Assembly (NCBI RefSeq): GCF_000276665.1
Contig: NW_004955446.1
Span: 16,106,717 to 16,170,716 of the forward strand
Length of the DNA stretch: 64,000 bases
Direction: 5' to 3'
DNA from: Chinchilla lanigera
Lineage: Eukaryota > Chordata > Mammalia > Rodentia > Chinchillidae
Position numbers and translations under genes: made by a program
The notes under the pieces: model-generated
The model's database searches: none
The model's input: only the letters and a program-made list of their open reading frames with translations
Told to the model about the DNA's origin: nothing
Part shown: positions 10,626 to 22,090 of the stretch, one piece after another
Numbering within the stretch: position 1 is the first letter of the stretch
Layout: each line of letters begins with the position of its first letter

Positions 10626-12070
10626 GGGACTTCCAAGAAGATGCCAGAGTGGTAAGCAGCTGAGAAAAAGCCTCTCTGAGATTTTGTGTCCAGACACTGG
10701 AATATAGCAATGCGAGGAAAAGAAGGAGGGAAGTGGGTCCCTGGGCCCAGAAAGGAGCTGAAGTGAGAACTAAAGCCCATAGGGAGAGTGAAGAAAGAAA
10801 TTTCAATAAAGGAAAAAGAGGAGGTGGGTGATGCCTTCTCCCTGACTAGACTCACTGCTGTGGGAGGAGACACAAGGTGACTGCTGGCAGCCGCAGAGAG
10901 ATGCATCAATGCAATGAAGCAGTGAATGCTGTGCACAGGCTAGTGACTGGTGTGGATTTGGCTGTCCCTCAGGACAGGGTGACTGACTGGGAGCCATCTT
11001 GGAGAAGGGCCAACTAAGCTCAAAACTCAGAACAACTGGTGTGGCTGGCTCCATTCAGCACCTCCCAGCTGAGTTAAAGCCTGCAGAAGATGCACTGACT
11101 GCTTCAGTATGAATGGGTCTGGTTTCAGCCTCATGGTCAGAAACCAGCCTGAACTTCAGGGCCATTAAAGGTGCAGGATCACTGAGATTACCCACCACCC
11201 CACCTTATAGCCACTGCTGCCTTGCTGGGATAAATCAACACAGATCAGGATTCTGTCTCCACATGTTATCTACCAGTGACAGCAGAGACACACCTTTAAG
11301 TGGACATTTTTAATTTTTTCTCTCTCTTTTTTTGTTTATATTTTATTCTTGTCTTAATTGTTTGATATTATTTTTAAATGAATGTGAATGTGGTTTCTGG
11401 TTTTTTTGTGGTTGTTCTGTTCTATTCTTTCTTATATTTCTTCCTCCTCTCTTTCCACCCAGTCTTCTGCACTGGTTTCCCAAAGTTTGTGTGATCCTCC
11501 TTTGTTATCCAGCCTTGCTTTTATCTCTTCCTATTCTTCTATTTGCCTTTTTTTTTTACCCTAATCCACTTAAAATTTTCTGCCACAGGATAATATTGGC
11601 ATATTGAGGGGCTATTCACAGCATATGATTTACTGGATTGTTTTTTAGATTTTGTTATATAACCACAAATCTAGTTCATGTGATTAAAGGTGGCAAATTA
11701 ATGATTACTTCAGTTTGTCATTTTCTAGGCTGCCTTTGGTGCTATTGTTATTGTTAATTGTACCACTTTAGCCAAAGTTACATAAGTGTTCTAACCAGCT
11801 GTCCTTCCTGGTATGCCAAGACTGAGATTGTGTAAGGGTCATAGAAAATCCTGTGGGCCAGTGCCAAAAAACCAGGGGCTGGGCCAAGCAGACAAAAACT
11901 TCTCACACCCAACAAAATGAAGAGGTGTGATCTTGCAACAGACCCAAAACCAAAAGGCCAGCTACACCTGGAAGACACTTCTGAGAAGGAGTCTTTTCCT
12001 AAAGATTCTAAATACTAGCAATAAAGCTACTCACCATAGGTAATTTACAAGCATCAACCCATGAATTAAA
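10626..12070 (+). mobile_element. L1 element B: 5' UTR
   Basis: A more GC-rich leader ('agatgccagagtggtaagc', 'gggagccatcttggag'), followed by a T-rich middle and a stretch leading to an A-run before ORF1. This is the usual architecture of an L1 5' UTR, whose internal Pol II promoter drives L1 transcription. Assignment rests on position, immediately upstream of recognisable ORF1, and on L1-like leader phrases. Open frames on either strand inside it (for example at 10501-11054 minus) are chance. Confidence 0.65.
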
Positions 12071-13130
12071 CTAAAAAAAAAAAAAACAAAATGATAAGAT
12101 ACTTAAACAAGATACAACCCCAGACATTCAGTTCACCAAATGCAAACCCTGGGGGCAAGGAGGTTGAACAGTCTGAAAGCCACTCATCTGGCCTCTGAAG
12201 TGGTAACAACAAAGCAAATGAATGAGGCTCTAGAAAAAAAAATCATATAAGAAATAATTTGTTAGATAAATACAGAAATGGTGACCACAATTGAAAACAT
12301 TGTTAGTGACTCTAGAGTAGATAAAGATAAAAAAATAGAAGAGCTTAGGAAAATGATGGAAAGAATGAACGCTCAATGTAGGAAAGAAATGGAATCCATA
12401 AAACAAATAAAAACAGATATCTAGGAAATTTAAAATTCCACTGAAAATATCCACAGCAGAATAAGCCAATGTGAGGCTAGAATCTATGATACAGAAGACA
12501 GTCTTACAGATAATGAATATGAAAATAAATACTTATTAAAAATAGCAAGGGGTCATGAGAAATCAATCCAGCATCTGCTAGATGATACAAAGAATAACAT
12601 AAGATTGATTGGAGTCAATGAAAAAGAAGGAGGAAGCACAGATGTTATAAAAAAAACCTGTTCACAGACGTCATGGCAGGAAACTTCCCTGGCAGGGAAA
12701 AAGAATTTGACACAAAGGTAAATGAGGCAAATAGAACTCTAATTAGCCATGATCAAAAAAATCTATAGCAAGGCATATCATAATCAAGATCCCAGAAATT
12801 CAACACAAAAACAGAATATTAGAAGTTGTTAGAGAAAAGAACAAATCACCTATAAAAGAAAGCCCATCAGAATCACAGCTGACTTTGCAACACAAACCCT
12901 CAAGTTGTGGAGGGCTTGGTGTGAAGTATTTCAAGCTCTAACAACCCCAATGCAGATTTATGTACTCTGCAAGACTCTCTTTCAAAATTCATGGAGAAAT
13001 AAGACACTTCCATGACAAAAAATCCTGAAGAACTTCATAAACACTAAACCAGCACTCCAAAATGTTATGAAGGACATCCTAGAAAGAGACAAGGACATCA
13101 GGATGAATCCCACAGGAAAGGCAAATAATT
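12071..13130 (+). mobile_element. L1 element B: ORF1 (RNA-binding protein), decayed
   Basis: A lysine/glutamate-rich region that encodes a coiled coil, then a segment translating as 'NNIRLIGVNEKEG' (about 12595-12630), typical of the ORF1p RNA-recognition domain, and a basic C-terminal part. Multiple stops and frameshifts, for example the TAG at about 12422, break the frame. Confidence 0.75.
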
Positions 13131-15325
13131 AAACATGGGGGGAAAATGGAAGTGAACAAAAGGAAAATCATATGACAAAGATAAGTCAATAGATATCAAT
13201 TATAATCATAAACATAAATGGTCTCAGTTCACCATCAAAAGAAACAGACTGGCAGAACGGATCAAGAAAAAAGATGTAATAATATGGTGCATACAAAATA
13301 AATTCAGAGACTACAAGTCAAAGAATAGAAAACAATACTCCATGTTACAAGAACCCAGAAAAAAACAGAGGTAGCTATTCTATTGGAAGGAAAAGTAGAT
13401 TCCAAGCTAAGAATGACTGAGGGACACAAAAGGCACTACATCCTTGTAAAGGGAAAAATCCAAAAGGAAGAAATAGCAATCGTAAATATATATGCAACAA
13501 ATACCGGTGCACCAACTATATAAAACAAATATTACTGGACATTAAAAAATCAAATAAGCACTGATACAACTTTATTGGGGGATCTCAATACCCAACTGTC
13601 ACAAATAGACAAATCAATTAGATAAAAAAATCAATAAAGAATATCAGAACTAAATCAAACCTGGGAACAAATGGACTTAGTAGATATCTACAGTGTTCTA
13701 CCCCACAGTATCAGAATTTACATTCTTCTCAGATATACATAGGATGTTCTCCAAAACAAACTACATATTAGTTCATAGAACTTGCTTAAGTAAATACAAA
13801 GGAATTGAAATTATTCCATGTGTGTTATCAGACCATACTGCAATGAAATTTGAAATCAATGGCAAAAGAAACCAAAAGAACTTTATAAACACATGGAAAT
13901 TAAATAACATCCTCCCAGACAACCAACGGGTCACAGATGAAATTAAAGAAGAAATTAGACAGATCCTACAATTAAACTATGCCAGTACAACATACCAACA
14001 CTTGCAGAACACAGTGAAAACAGTCCTAAGAGAAAAATTTATAACAGTGAATACTCATGTCAGGAAAACATAGTGAGTTCAAATAAGCATATTGAACCTA
14101 AAACTTCTAGTAAAAGAAGCGCAAGCCAAGCCCAAATAGAATACAGGGGAGGAAATTATAACGATTACAGCAGAAACTAATGTAATGGAGTCTAAGAGAA
14201 CAATACAAATATACAAAGTATGGAACAGTTGATTCTTTGAAAGATTAAATAAAATCAACAAACCCTTACCAACATTTTCAGTAAAGAAAAGACTCAAACT
14301 CATGCAATTAGGAATGAAAAGAGTGAAATAATAAAGAATCTTGCAGAAAACTAGAAGATCATCTATACCTACTCAAGAATTTGTATTCTAATAAGATGGA
14401 AAATTCAGAAGAAATGGAAAGATTCTTAGATACATATGAATTACCAAACTGAATCAAAAACATATAAAATTTATAAGTAACCAATATCAGTCAATTAAAT
14501 TGAAGATGTCATTAAACTTACCAATAGGGAAAAGCCCAGGCACTGACAGATTCACTGCTGAATTCTACAAGAAATTTAGAAAAAACCTAATACCATTTCA
14601 TCTCAAACTCTTTCATGAAATGGAAAGGAAAGCAATATTCCCAAACTGATTCCTGGAAGCAAGCATTACCCTGATACCAAAACTAGAGAAGGATTCAACC
14701 ACAAAAGAGAACTACAGGCCAATCTCCCTAATTAACATAGATGCATAACTCCTCAATAAGATACTGGCAAACAGAATATAGCAAATCATCAAGAAGATTA
14801 TACACCATAACCAAGTAAGATTTATCCCAGTGAGACACTGATGGTTCGTCATATGCAAATTAGTAAATGTAATGCATGACACTAACAGCCAAGGACAAAA
14901 ACCATATGATCATCTCAATAGATACTAAAAAATCTTATGACAAAGTGCAACACTCATTCATGACAAAAACCTATAAAAAATTGGAATAGTCAGTCTTTAT
15001 CTCAAGCTGATAAGAGCCATCTATGACAAACCAACAGTTAACATCATACTGAATGAACAAAACCTGAAAGCTTTCACTCTAAAATCAAGAACAAGAGAAG
15101 AATGTCCACTAACACATCTCCTATTCAGTATAGCTCTGGAAACATTTACCAGAGCAATTAGACCAGAGAAAGAAATAAAATAAATAATGATAGAGAAAGA
15201 AGAAGTTAAATTATCATTTTTGGGATGACATGATACTCTACATAGAAGACTTCAAAAACTCCACTAAAAGACAGGTAGATTTAATAAGCAAATTCAGTAG
15301 TGTGTCTGGATACAAAGTCACACTT
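13131..15325 (+). mobile_element. L1 element B: ORF2, truncated within the RT domain
   Basis: Endonuclease and RT homology. A 126-codon uninterrupted remnant (13693-14073) holds the late endonuclease with the catalytic-region motif 'SDHTAM' (about 13830). The RT template segment lies near 14530-14760. The FADD box is altered to FWDD followed by Met-Ile-Leu (about 15220). Homology ends near 15325 ('ggatacaaagtcac') and unique sequence follows, so the 3' end of ORF2 and the 3' UTR are missing. Non-functional. Confidence 0.88.
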
Positions 15326-16440
15326 CTCTTTTCTTGGCTTTGATTTGTGCTTCTACTTTGTAGTTATACTCGTAACATTATGCCTGACATCTGGAAGGTA
15401 TTCGTTAATTATTTGTAGATTGCATGAGTGATTTTAAATACAAATGTAGAAAAAAACCTAGAATGTTTAATATTCCTCCTTTTTTAAGGTTTCAATTCTT
15501 GCAACAGTGAAAGGCCCAAGCCAACATATACTGCCTTTTTTTCATGTCTTTCCAAGGATTCATTTTTAAAATGCAGTGAAATATCCCTAATTATAACTGC
15601 AATCTGCTTCTCTGAGGTATTTAAGGTGCATTTAAACAGTAAATTGGATTCCTCCAAGGACTTTATTCTTTCCAACATCCTTCTGATTTTTATTTCAAGG
15701 CCATCCAATCACTGTGTAATTGAGTCCATTTTAAAATCCACCACCTTAAGACATTTTTTTTTCAAACCTTGCCTGTGAGATTTGAAACTATCTCTGTTGC
15801 CTTATATTCACTGTTCAATTGCTCATTTACTAGAATAAATATTACCACCAAATTCTCCTTTTTTTGAGTTAAATCTCACCATTAGCTTTGTCTTGCCCTC
15901 CAACATTAAAGAATATAGATATAGATGATATAGATATAGATGATACAAGTACTGGCAGTGTGTGTGCCCATGGGCTCTGGTCTAAAAACATGGCTTGTGT
16001 ATGACTCCCTGTAATGCTATCTCAGTTCCTTACAAAACAGTAAATAGCTATGGACAATTGCCTCCGAATATGCATTTCTCATTGGTGTTGGGTCACCCTA
16101 GGCAGTGTTCTCTCTTACTGACTCAGTGAAAGTCTTTACTTTCCAGGCTGATTATGTGCTTCCATTTCTTACTTATATTTATTACTTACATTTTTTCCTG
16201 TGGCAAAACTTTTCTTTTTGTCCTCTTTGATTTGCTTGTATTCTTATTAAAAGATTGGTTTTCATGCCTTGGGGTTTTGGAGAGTGACAGTGTTTAACAG
16301 TTGCTTCACAAATGAGCAATCTTGGAGCCTGTGCAGGTTTTGCTATGACCTCACTGATACAAGAAGACATGATATATCAATTTCTCATATTAAGATTTTC
16401 TTCTTAGTAATTTCACATTTTACATCTAGATAGTATTGTT
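15326..16440. other. Unique DNA with a minus-strand coiled-coil-like frame
   Basis: No confident feature. On the minus strand 15484-15708 encodes 74 residues rich in Leu, Lys, Glu and Ile with heptad-like spacing, opening 'MDGLEIKIRRMLERIKSLEE'. Neighbouring minus-strand sequence up to about 15920 also gives protein-like fragments across frameshifts. It might be a decayed pseudogene of a coiled-coil protein that I do not recognise. A 'tagatatagatga' short repeat occurs at 15910-15950. Confidence 0.3.
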
Positions 16441-16444
16441 TAAT

Positions 16445-16612
16445 GCTTAAAGTAGTTTATATTGCACATTATGCTCATTTGATTATTACAACAACTCTGT
16501 GACAAAGCCAAATCAGATACAATTATTTCACCTTCTGTTAAAAACGTTACCAACTACCTAAAGGTCACATGGTTCTTAATGACACAGAAAGTACTGATTC
16601 TTTACACAGTCT
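16445..16612 (-). mobile_element. MIR SINE relic, antisense
   Basis: The order 'ctcatttgattattacaacaactctgtgac' type, then 'aattatttcaccttctgtta', then 'aaggtcacatgg' matches the MIR core and tail read antisense. Strongly diverged, as expected for a pre-placental element. Confidence 0.65.
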
Positions 16613-18505
16613 ATGCATACATTTATTTACACAATATGTGAATTAATTTAATGACCCAAATTATTTTTAAATTTGTTGATAAATTTTTAATTTACTCTTA
16701 CAGAATATTGGCATTTCAAGAGTTTATAAATAAATTTCATTTGCTCTACACAAGTTTGTGATACATGAATTAGCTCATACAGGTAATAAGCAAACTTATT
16801 GGTCTTACTGAACATTAACTTTATCTCTACGTTTCAGGTGCTTTTAGGTTTTATTTACATTTCCTTTTAAGCTATACTCCCAAGATAAATAAATCTTATA
16901 TTTTCTTTAATAGGAAGTTTAGCATATCTGCTTAACTTTGCTAGTATTTTTGTTCAGATCATTACTGGTTTGTTAAGCTTTAGTTACAAGTACATTCACA
17001 TCTAAGCGATTGCTGGTGGTTTAGCTAACGGTAATACAGAAGAGAGAAAGAATAGATGGGTGCAAAACAATGTTTTTGACACATCCACCAATGGGGCTTA
17101 CCAATGGATTAAACAGGCAAAGTGATGACTGAATTGTGGGAGCAATCAACAAGGACACACTCCTTCAGAGGGTGGGATGTCCAAATGTGGGTTGTGTTGA
17201 AGCTTTGACAGTAGCATTTAATGGAAGATATGAACAAGTGAGCTGGACAGCAGAAAGAGGCGAGAGACCTACAAAATTGAAGAGGAAGAATTCAAGGAAG
17301 AGATGAGCACTGACACCCGGAGGAATAAACTACGAAGAGGAGATAAAGGTCAGAGCTGTGAGGCAGCAACTAGTAAGTCTGTTATGCTTGTTGCTTGTTA
17401 CATTGTTTTGCTTGTTGCTTATGTTGGAGAAGGAGCTAAAATCCCTTACACAAGTTGAAGGCCTCTGGTGGTCACCAATAGACCTGAAAATTTGATTTGT
17501 TGTTTAGGGAATGGGAAGCTTTTGTTCTATTATCTAGACATGGAAGAGTTTTACCTAAGATTTAAGTCTGTAAGTGTACTAAAAGTATATGAATGCTTAA
17601 AACTGTTGATGTGATGGAAGAGTGTCATTCCAAGCCCTCCCATCTGGTGTCAGTTGAGTTCTAGTTTGAAATCAGGGGTCTAACCTCAAATGCCTCCAGT
17701 TCAGCAAAGGAATTCCTGAAAGGTTTTTTTTTTTTTTAACTGCTCCATAGGCCAGATCGAAGATGTTTTTTCCTGCTAGCTACTGGCTGCATACAGTGTA
17801 TTCTTAGATCTGTAATGGGAATAGGTTCTTAATCCCTGTGTTCTTGTGATATCTGTTCCATCACTTGAGTCTGTGTTGCTCTCCGGATATTTAATAGAGA
17901 AGTAACCACTCAAATTTAGGCAAAGTGTCCTATGTGAGTCTCCCATAGCATCTGTCCATACTTTGTTGTATTACTTATCACATTGTATCATATTCACCTC
18001 ATCTTTCTATATGTAAATCTCTCTAGTTGGTTACCTTGTCACCGGTGGAGTCCGTCTCTTGTTTTTCTCTTTCCCTGGTCTAACAGAGTACCTGCCATAT
18101 AACAATAGCCTCTCAACAAGTATTTGCAGAAAGAAGGAAGAAGGAGATTGCAGGGACTATGCCTGCGTTTCAGTGTATCCCCCACATAATAAACACAGTG
18201 CAACCATGCATGCAAGGCTGTACACAGGGATAGAAGGACAGCAAAGAAACAACAGCCTCTGCTCCCACAAAGCTATTGTCTTGAGTCAGGTTTATAACTT
18301 CTTAAAAATATATTCAGTTCACTTTAGGCCTTAGTAAAGACAAATCAATTCACTTAGATATAATCACTTGGAGCTCTTGAAAAATACTGCCATACCTTCT
18401 TTACCATTTAATTTTAACAGATCTTGCTTACATATCAGGATCTTCACAACTTCTATTGAATTTGGTCTGAGTAGAGTTACAAAGTCTTCACCTCTGCCCA
18501 CATCT
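16613..18505. other. Unique DNA, nothing recognised
   Basis: AT-rich, no gene. A short imperfect duplication 'tgcttgttgctt' occurs twice at about 17385-17425. A T-run lies at about 17725. Open frames here (such as 18059-18334) show no domain and no exon-like context. Confidence 0.5.
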
Positions 18506-18509
18506 GTGT

Positions 18510-18908
18510 TGTTATGGCTTGTGTCTCGATGTCCCCCAAAGCCTTAAGCAGTCATATGTGGGGCTTTTTCAGAGGTGGCTGAATCTAGAGTGTGTGACTG
18601 ATTCATGGTGAAATGCTAGGATAAAGAGTGCTGGGGTTAAGGCTGGGTGATCACTAAATCAGTCCACCAATTGGTTTGGCATCGCCCTAATCCCGGCAAC
18701 CCAGATACAGTACAAAAGGGGCACAAAGATGCTGTTTGTTTTGTTCTTTTGGATGCCATGAATTGTTCTCCTCTGCCAAGCCACCCTGCTTTGGAGCCAG
18801 CCAATTATGGACTGAAACCTCTACAAACTGTGAGTTGAACAAACCATTCCTCCTTTGACTTTGGGCACCAGGTATTTCCTCTCAGCAAGGAGAAAAGCAA
18901 CTAAGACA
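18510..18908 (+). mobile_element. ERVL-MaLR-like solo LTR
   Basis: It begins 'tgttatggcttgtgtctcga', with 'gtcccccaaagcc' shortly after. It has the MaLR-type middle ('ggatgccatgaattgttctcc', 'gccaattatggactgaaacc') and ends 'agcaactaagacac', the typical MaLR 3' terminus preceded by '...ggtatttcctctcagcaagg'. No internal region is attached, so it is a solo LTR. The canonical AATAAA before the 3' end is degraded ('gttgaacaaacc'). Confidence 0.75.
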
Positions 18909-19049
18909 CGTAGTCTCATGGATCCTAGCTCAGTACCCACTGACCAAGTCCATGATTTAGATTAAGAACAATACCCACAGGCCGCATGCACTCACAGAGG
19001 GGCTTTTGGAAGGCAATTTGAATCAGTACTACGTAACTGACTTACTGTT

Positions 19050-19310
19050 AGCAAGTAGGGTCAGGTTGGAAAAGGGGTTCACCAGAGGTGCATCCTGGAA
19101 GGGTGTACCTCCCTTCCATGTCCTTCCTGTACTCTCTGCTTCTTGGTTGCCATAATGTTAATAGTACTGCTATGACACTGCCACGGTGCCTTCTTGCCTT
19201 GGAGCCAGCCAACCACGGACTGTAACCGTAAACTAAAATAAATGTGCCTTCCTACTCTGTGAGTGTCAGGTATTGCATCTCAGTAACAAGGAAAAGGGAC
19301 TAAGACAATG
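19050..19310 (+). mobile_element. Second MaLR-like LTR, 3' part
   Basis: Its 3' half parallels the LTR at 18510: 'ccttggagccagccaaccacgg', then 'ctaaaataaatgtgcc', which keeps the AATAAA signal, 'gtgtcaggtattgcatctcagtaacaagg' and the terminus 'gggactaagaca'. The 5' half is missing or unrecognisable. The two LTRs lie in the same orientation about 0.2 kb apart and may be separate insertions or the remains of one element. Confidence 0.65.
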
Positions 19311-20159
19311 AACATCATCAGTGATGTTCACATCTACTCTAGAAGAAAAATATTCACCCTGTAGGGGAAAAAAGACTCTTTAAAAACTGGGGCATTGGAA
19401 GGTTAACGTACCTGTAGTCTCACAAGGATAGCCATGTACTCAACATCCTAGACCTCACTTCCTGGATGGTAGATGTGAGCTCAAAACTGCAGTTCTCTTC
19501 ACTTGTAACATTCATTTTTCTCCAAATCATACGTCACCCAAAGTGGGTCTGCACAACACTTGCCAGAATTCATCATCATCCCTTATTACACATGATCGTG
19601 TGCTACGCTGGAGTCCTCAGCCTTCTTGCCAAGAGCACATTTTAACCTTTGATGCACCTTGCTGCCAGTACACCATAGCCAAGGCTACCCTTGTTACCAA
19701 ACACATTCGTCTGACTTTGAACATTGAGATGATTAGGGACTCATGGCGATTCCTTCCTCTTGGAAAGGAATCTAACTCCACTCCCACCCTTGCATTCTGC
19801 TAACTAAAGTGATTGGTAGTACTGTTATGCTAGAGGAAACTTAATTAAAATGTGTTTCATACTCTTTCCAGGTGATAAATGATGCAATACATTTACATAA
19901 CTTATGTAGGTGACTTACAAGGCTCTTTACAAGCAGAAGCTAACCTCTCTTTTAAAGGAGGTGTGTTATTTAATATGCATACACACAAACAATGAGATTC
20001 TACACTAACAAAACAAGAGACTCAAATAAATTAAAAATTGAAGAAGAGACCATACAATTGACACCACAGAAACAAAGAGGCTAAGCATAAAGGGCTGTGC
20101 AGAACAATTACATACAACAACTAAATGTAAAAACTGAAGTTTATATCATCTACAAACAG
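19311..20159. other. Unique DNA, nothing recognised
   Basis: No gene or confident repeat. The open frame at 19543-19803 has no recognisable domain. Confidence 0.5.
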
Positions 20160-20340
20160 ACATAACACGATTTCTTCCTTTCTAATTTTAATGTCTTCCA
20201 TTTCCTTTTCTAACTTAGTATTTCCCTCTAGGACTTCCAGTTCTGCATTGAATACAAGTGATGAGAATGAGTATCCTTGTCATGCTTTTGGTCTGGGAAG
20301 AAAAACTGCCAGATTTTCACCATTCACCCTAATGTTACCT
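20160..20340 (-). mobile_element. L1 ORF2 fragment, antisense
   Basis: The phrases 'ctctaggacttccagttctgc', 'gaatacaagtgatgagaatgag' and 'tatccttgtcatgc' are the familiar antisense L1 ORF2 string from the RT domain. Short internal fragment, both ends truncated. Confidence 0.7.
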
Positions 20341-20952
20341 GTAGGGTGTGTGGTGGATTGACAACAGGTGGTCAACTTATAACACTCAGCTGAACTGAGT
20401 AATCATGGTACTGGGTGTGGGAAGCCCACCTGGGGACTGTTGCCAGCAGCAAAAGAAGCAGAACTGGAGAAGAAGAAGGAAGGCTGTTGGGAGCTGAGAG
20501 AGGCTATTGGGAGCTGATGGAAGCTGTTGGGAGCCTGTTGGAACCTGAGAAAAGCTATAAGGAGATGTTGGTTCTTTTGGAGGACCTGTTCATGCTGGCT
20601 TTCCTGATGAAGCTGGCTGTTCCCATTGTCCAAGGAGCTCAGGACCTTGTTGTCACTGAGAATGGCTTTGGTTCACTTTGGAAGATCTCTGGTCCTCACT
20701 CTGAGCATTGCTTCCTGGCTCTGGAGGGGAAGAAGGTGCACAGCTCAGTCTCCTGGAGAAGCTTGTCTCATTAGCTTTCCTGATGGGAACTCGGCTTTCC
20801 TAATCATCGGAAGAGTTCAGGACCTCACTATTGCTGAGGATAGCTGTGGTACCCTTCGGGCGAGCTGTGGTTCTTTGTGTATCACTTCATGGCTCCAGTG
20901 CAGATCCCTCAGCCTGCTAACACAGATCCTTCATTCCACTGGCATAGAAAAT
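20341..20952 (+). mobile_element. Unclassified LTR-like repeat, longer copy with internal repeats
   Basis: Shares about 85 bp (about 20390-20475) with the block at 6318-6404. Here the family continues differently: three tandem units of 20 bp ('ggctgttgggagctgagaga' type, about 20480-20540), and then two imperfect copies, about 175 bp apart, of a 'ctttcctgatg ... agctcaggacct ... actgagga' module (about 20601 and 20776). Tandem modules of this kind are common in retroviral U3 regions. The open frames across it (20415-20774 and 20626-20967) show no known domain. Position between L1 fragments suggests an insertion. Confidence 0.45.
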
Positions 20953-21575
20953 GCAGTACAAATATAAAATGGAATATTATTGAGGCATAAAAAGAAATGA
21001 AATTCTGTCATTTACACCACTATAGAACTGTGATGCAGGGGCTTATTTTTTTTTTTGGTTTTTTCTCCGGTACCGGGAACCGAACTCACGACCTTGCGCT
21101 TGCCAGGCAGGCGCTTTTGCCGCTGAGCTAAATCCCCAGCCCCTGGGGGCTTATTATGTTAAGTGAAATAAGTGAGACAGCAAAGCAAATATGTTCTCAC
21201 CCATATGTGTAAGCTAAAAAATTGATCTCAAAGACGTAGAGAGTGGAATGGTGGTTGCCAAAGTCTAGAAGAGTATGGGGAAGTGGGCAATGGTGAGAGG
21301 GTGCTGAATAGATACACATGTGCCTGGGGATGAAAGGAATCACTTCTAACATTGTATAGCGAAGTTGGGGTAACTGCTTGATAATCATTAGTTGAGTATT
21401 TCAAAACGGGTAGTAGAGAAAATTGTCAATGTTCCAAAACTAAAGAAATGATAAATGTCTGGTAACAAATATGCCAATTACTCTCAGATTATCATTAAGC
21501 ATTGCACACACGTATCAAAATGTTATATTGTACCTTATAGATAGGTACAATTACATTGCACAAATTTAGAGAAAA
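20953..21575 (+). mobile_element. L1 3' end (C-terminal ORF2 and 3' UTR)
   Basis: The string 'atggaatattattgaggcata', 'ttatgttaagtgaaataagtgagacag', 'gatctcaaagacgtagagag' and 'aatggtggttgccaaa', followed by 'aagaaatgataaatgtctgg' and '...gtatcaaaatgttatattgtacc', is the standard order of an old mammalian L1 3' UTR. It is interrupted by the ID SINE at 21048. 5'-truncated. Confidence 0.85.
21048..21145 (-). mobile_element. Young ID SINE, antisense, with perfect 10-bp duplication
   Basis: T-tail, then 'ctccggtaccgggaaccgaac', 'ccttgcgcttgccaggcagg', and 'gctgagctaaatccccagcccc' at its 5' end. Flanked by perfect 'ggggcttatt' copies at 21038-21047 and 21146-21155. It keeps CpG sites that usually decay first, pointing to recent insertion into the L1 3' UTR. 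Confidence 0.95.
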
Positions 21576-21584
21576 ATATTTTTA

Positions 21585-22090
21585 AATGTTATATATGTAT
21601 ACAATGGAATATTGTTCATCATTTAAAAAGAAAGAAACTCTGTCATTTGTGACAGAACTTGAAAGGCATCATGCTAAGTGAGTCAACCATAGTTGAACAA
21701 ACACTACAGCATCTCACTCATATGCAGAGTTCACCCACATCAAACTCACTGAAGCAAAGGTTAGAACGGTGATTGCCAGGGGCTGGCAGGTAGGAGAAAT
21801 GGGGGTACTGGTCAAAGCACACGCAATTTAATTCTTCCGTGTGAACACCTTCTGAAGATTTAATCTCCAAAAAGATAACCATAGTGAATAGCACCTGTGC
21901 CTGAACATGCACAGACAGGTAACAGCGTCAGGGAGTGAGTATGTTCATTAGCTTGATTATGATAACCCTTTTACAATGTACTCCCATGTCAGCACATCAC
22001 CTTGTGCACCTTCTTTGTCAATTATATGTCAATTAATTGTCAATTACATGTTGGTAAAGTTGGGGGGAAAGTTAAAATTTTTTAAAGATT
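21585..22090 (+). mobile_element. Second L1 3' end
   Basis: Repeats the L1 3' order: 'tacaatggaatattgttcatc', 'catcatgctaagtgag', 'agcatctcactcatatgcag', 'ggtgattgccaggggctggc', and the ending 'tgtcaattaattgtcaattac...gtaaagttgggggg'. It belongs to a different L1 subfamily from the one just upstream. Short CAATTA repeats lie near 22018-22050. Confidence 0.8.

Noticed and set aside
10501..11054. Three overlapping minus-strand frames of 83-117 codons
   Set aside because: Antisense shadows of the end of L1 element A and the 5' UTR of element B.
13693..14073. 126-codon open frame that could be read as a host gene
   Set aside because: It is a remnant of L1 ORF2 endonuclease with the SDH motif, surrounded by frameshifted L1 sequence.
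20415..20967. Open frames of 119 and 113 codons
   Set aside because: They lie in the LTR-like repeat with tandem modules. No domain, and repeats of 20 bp periodicity change frame.
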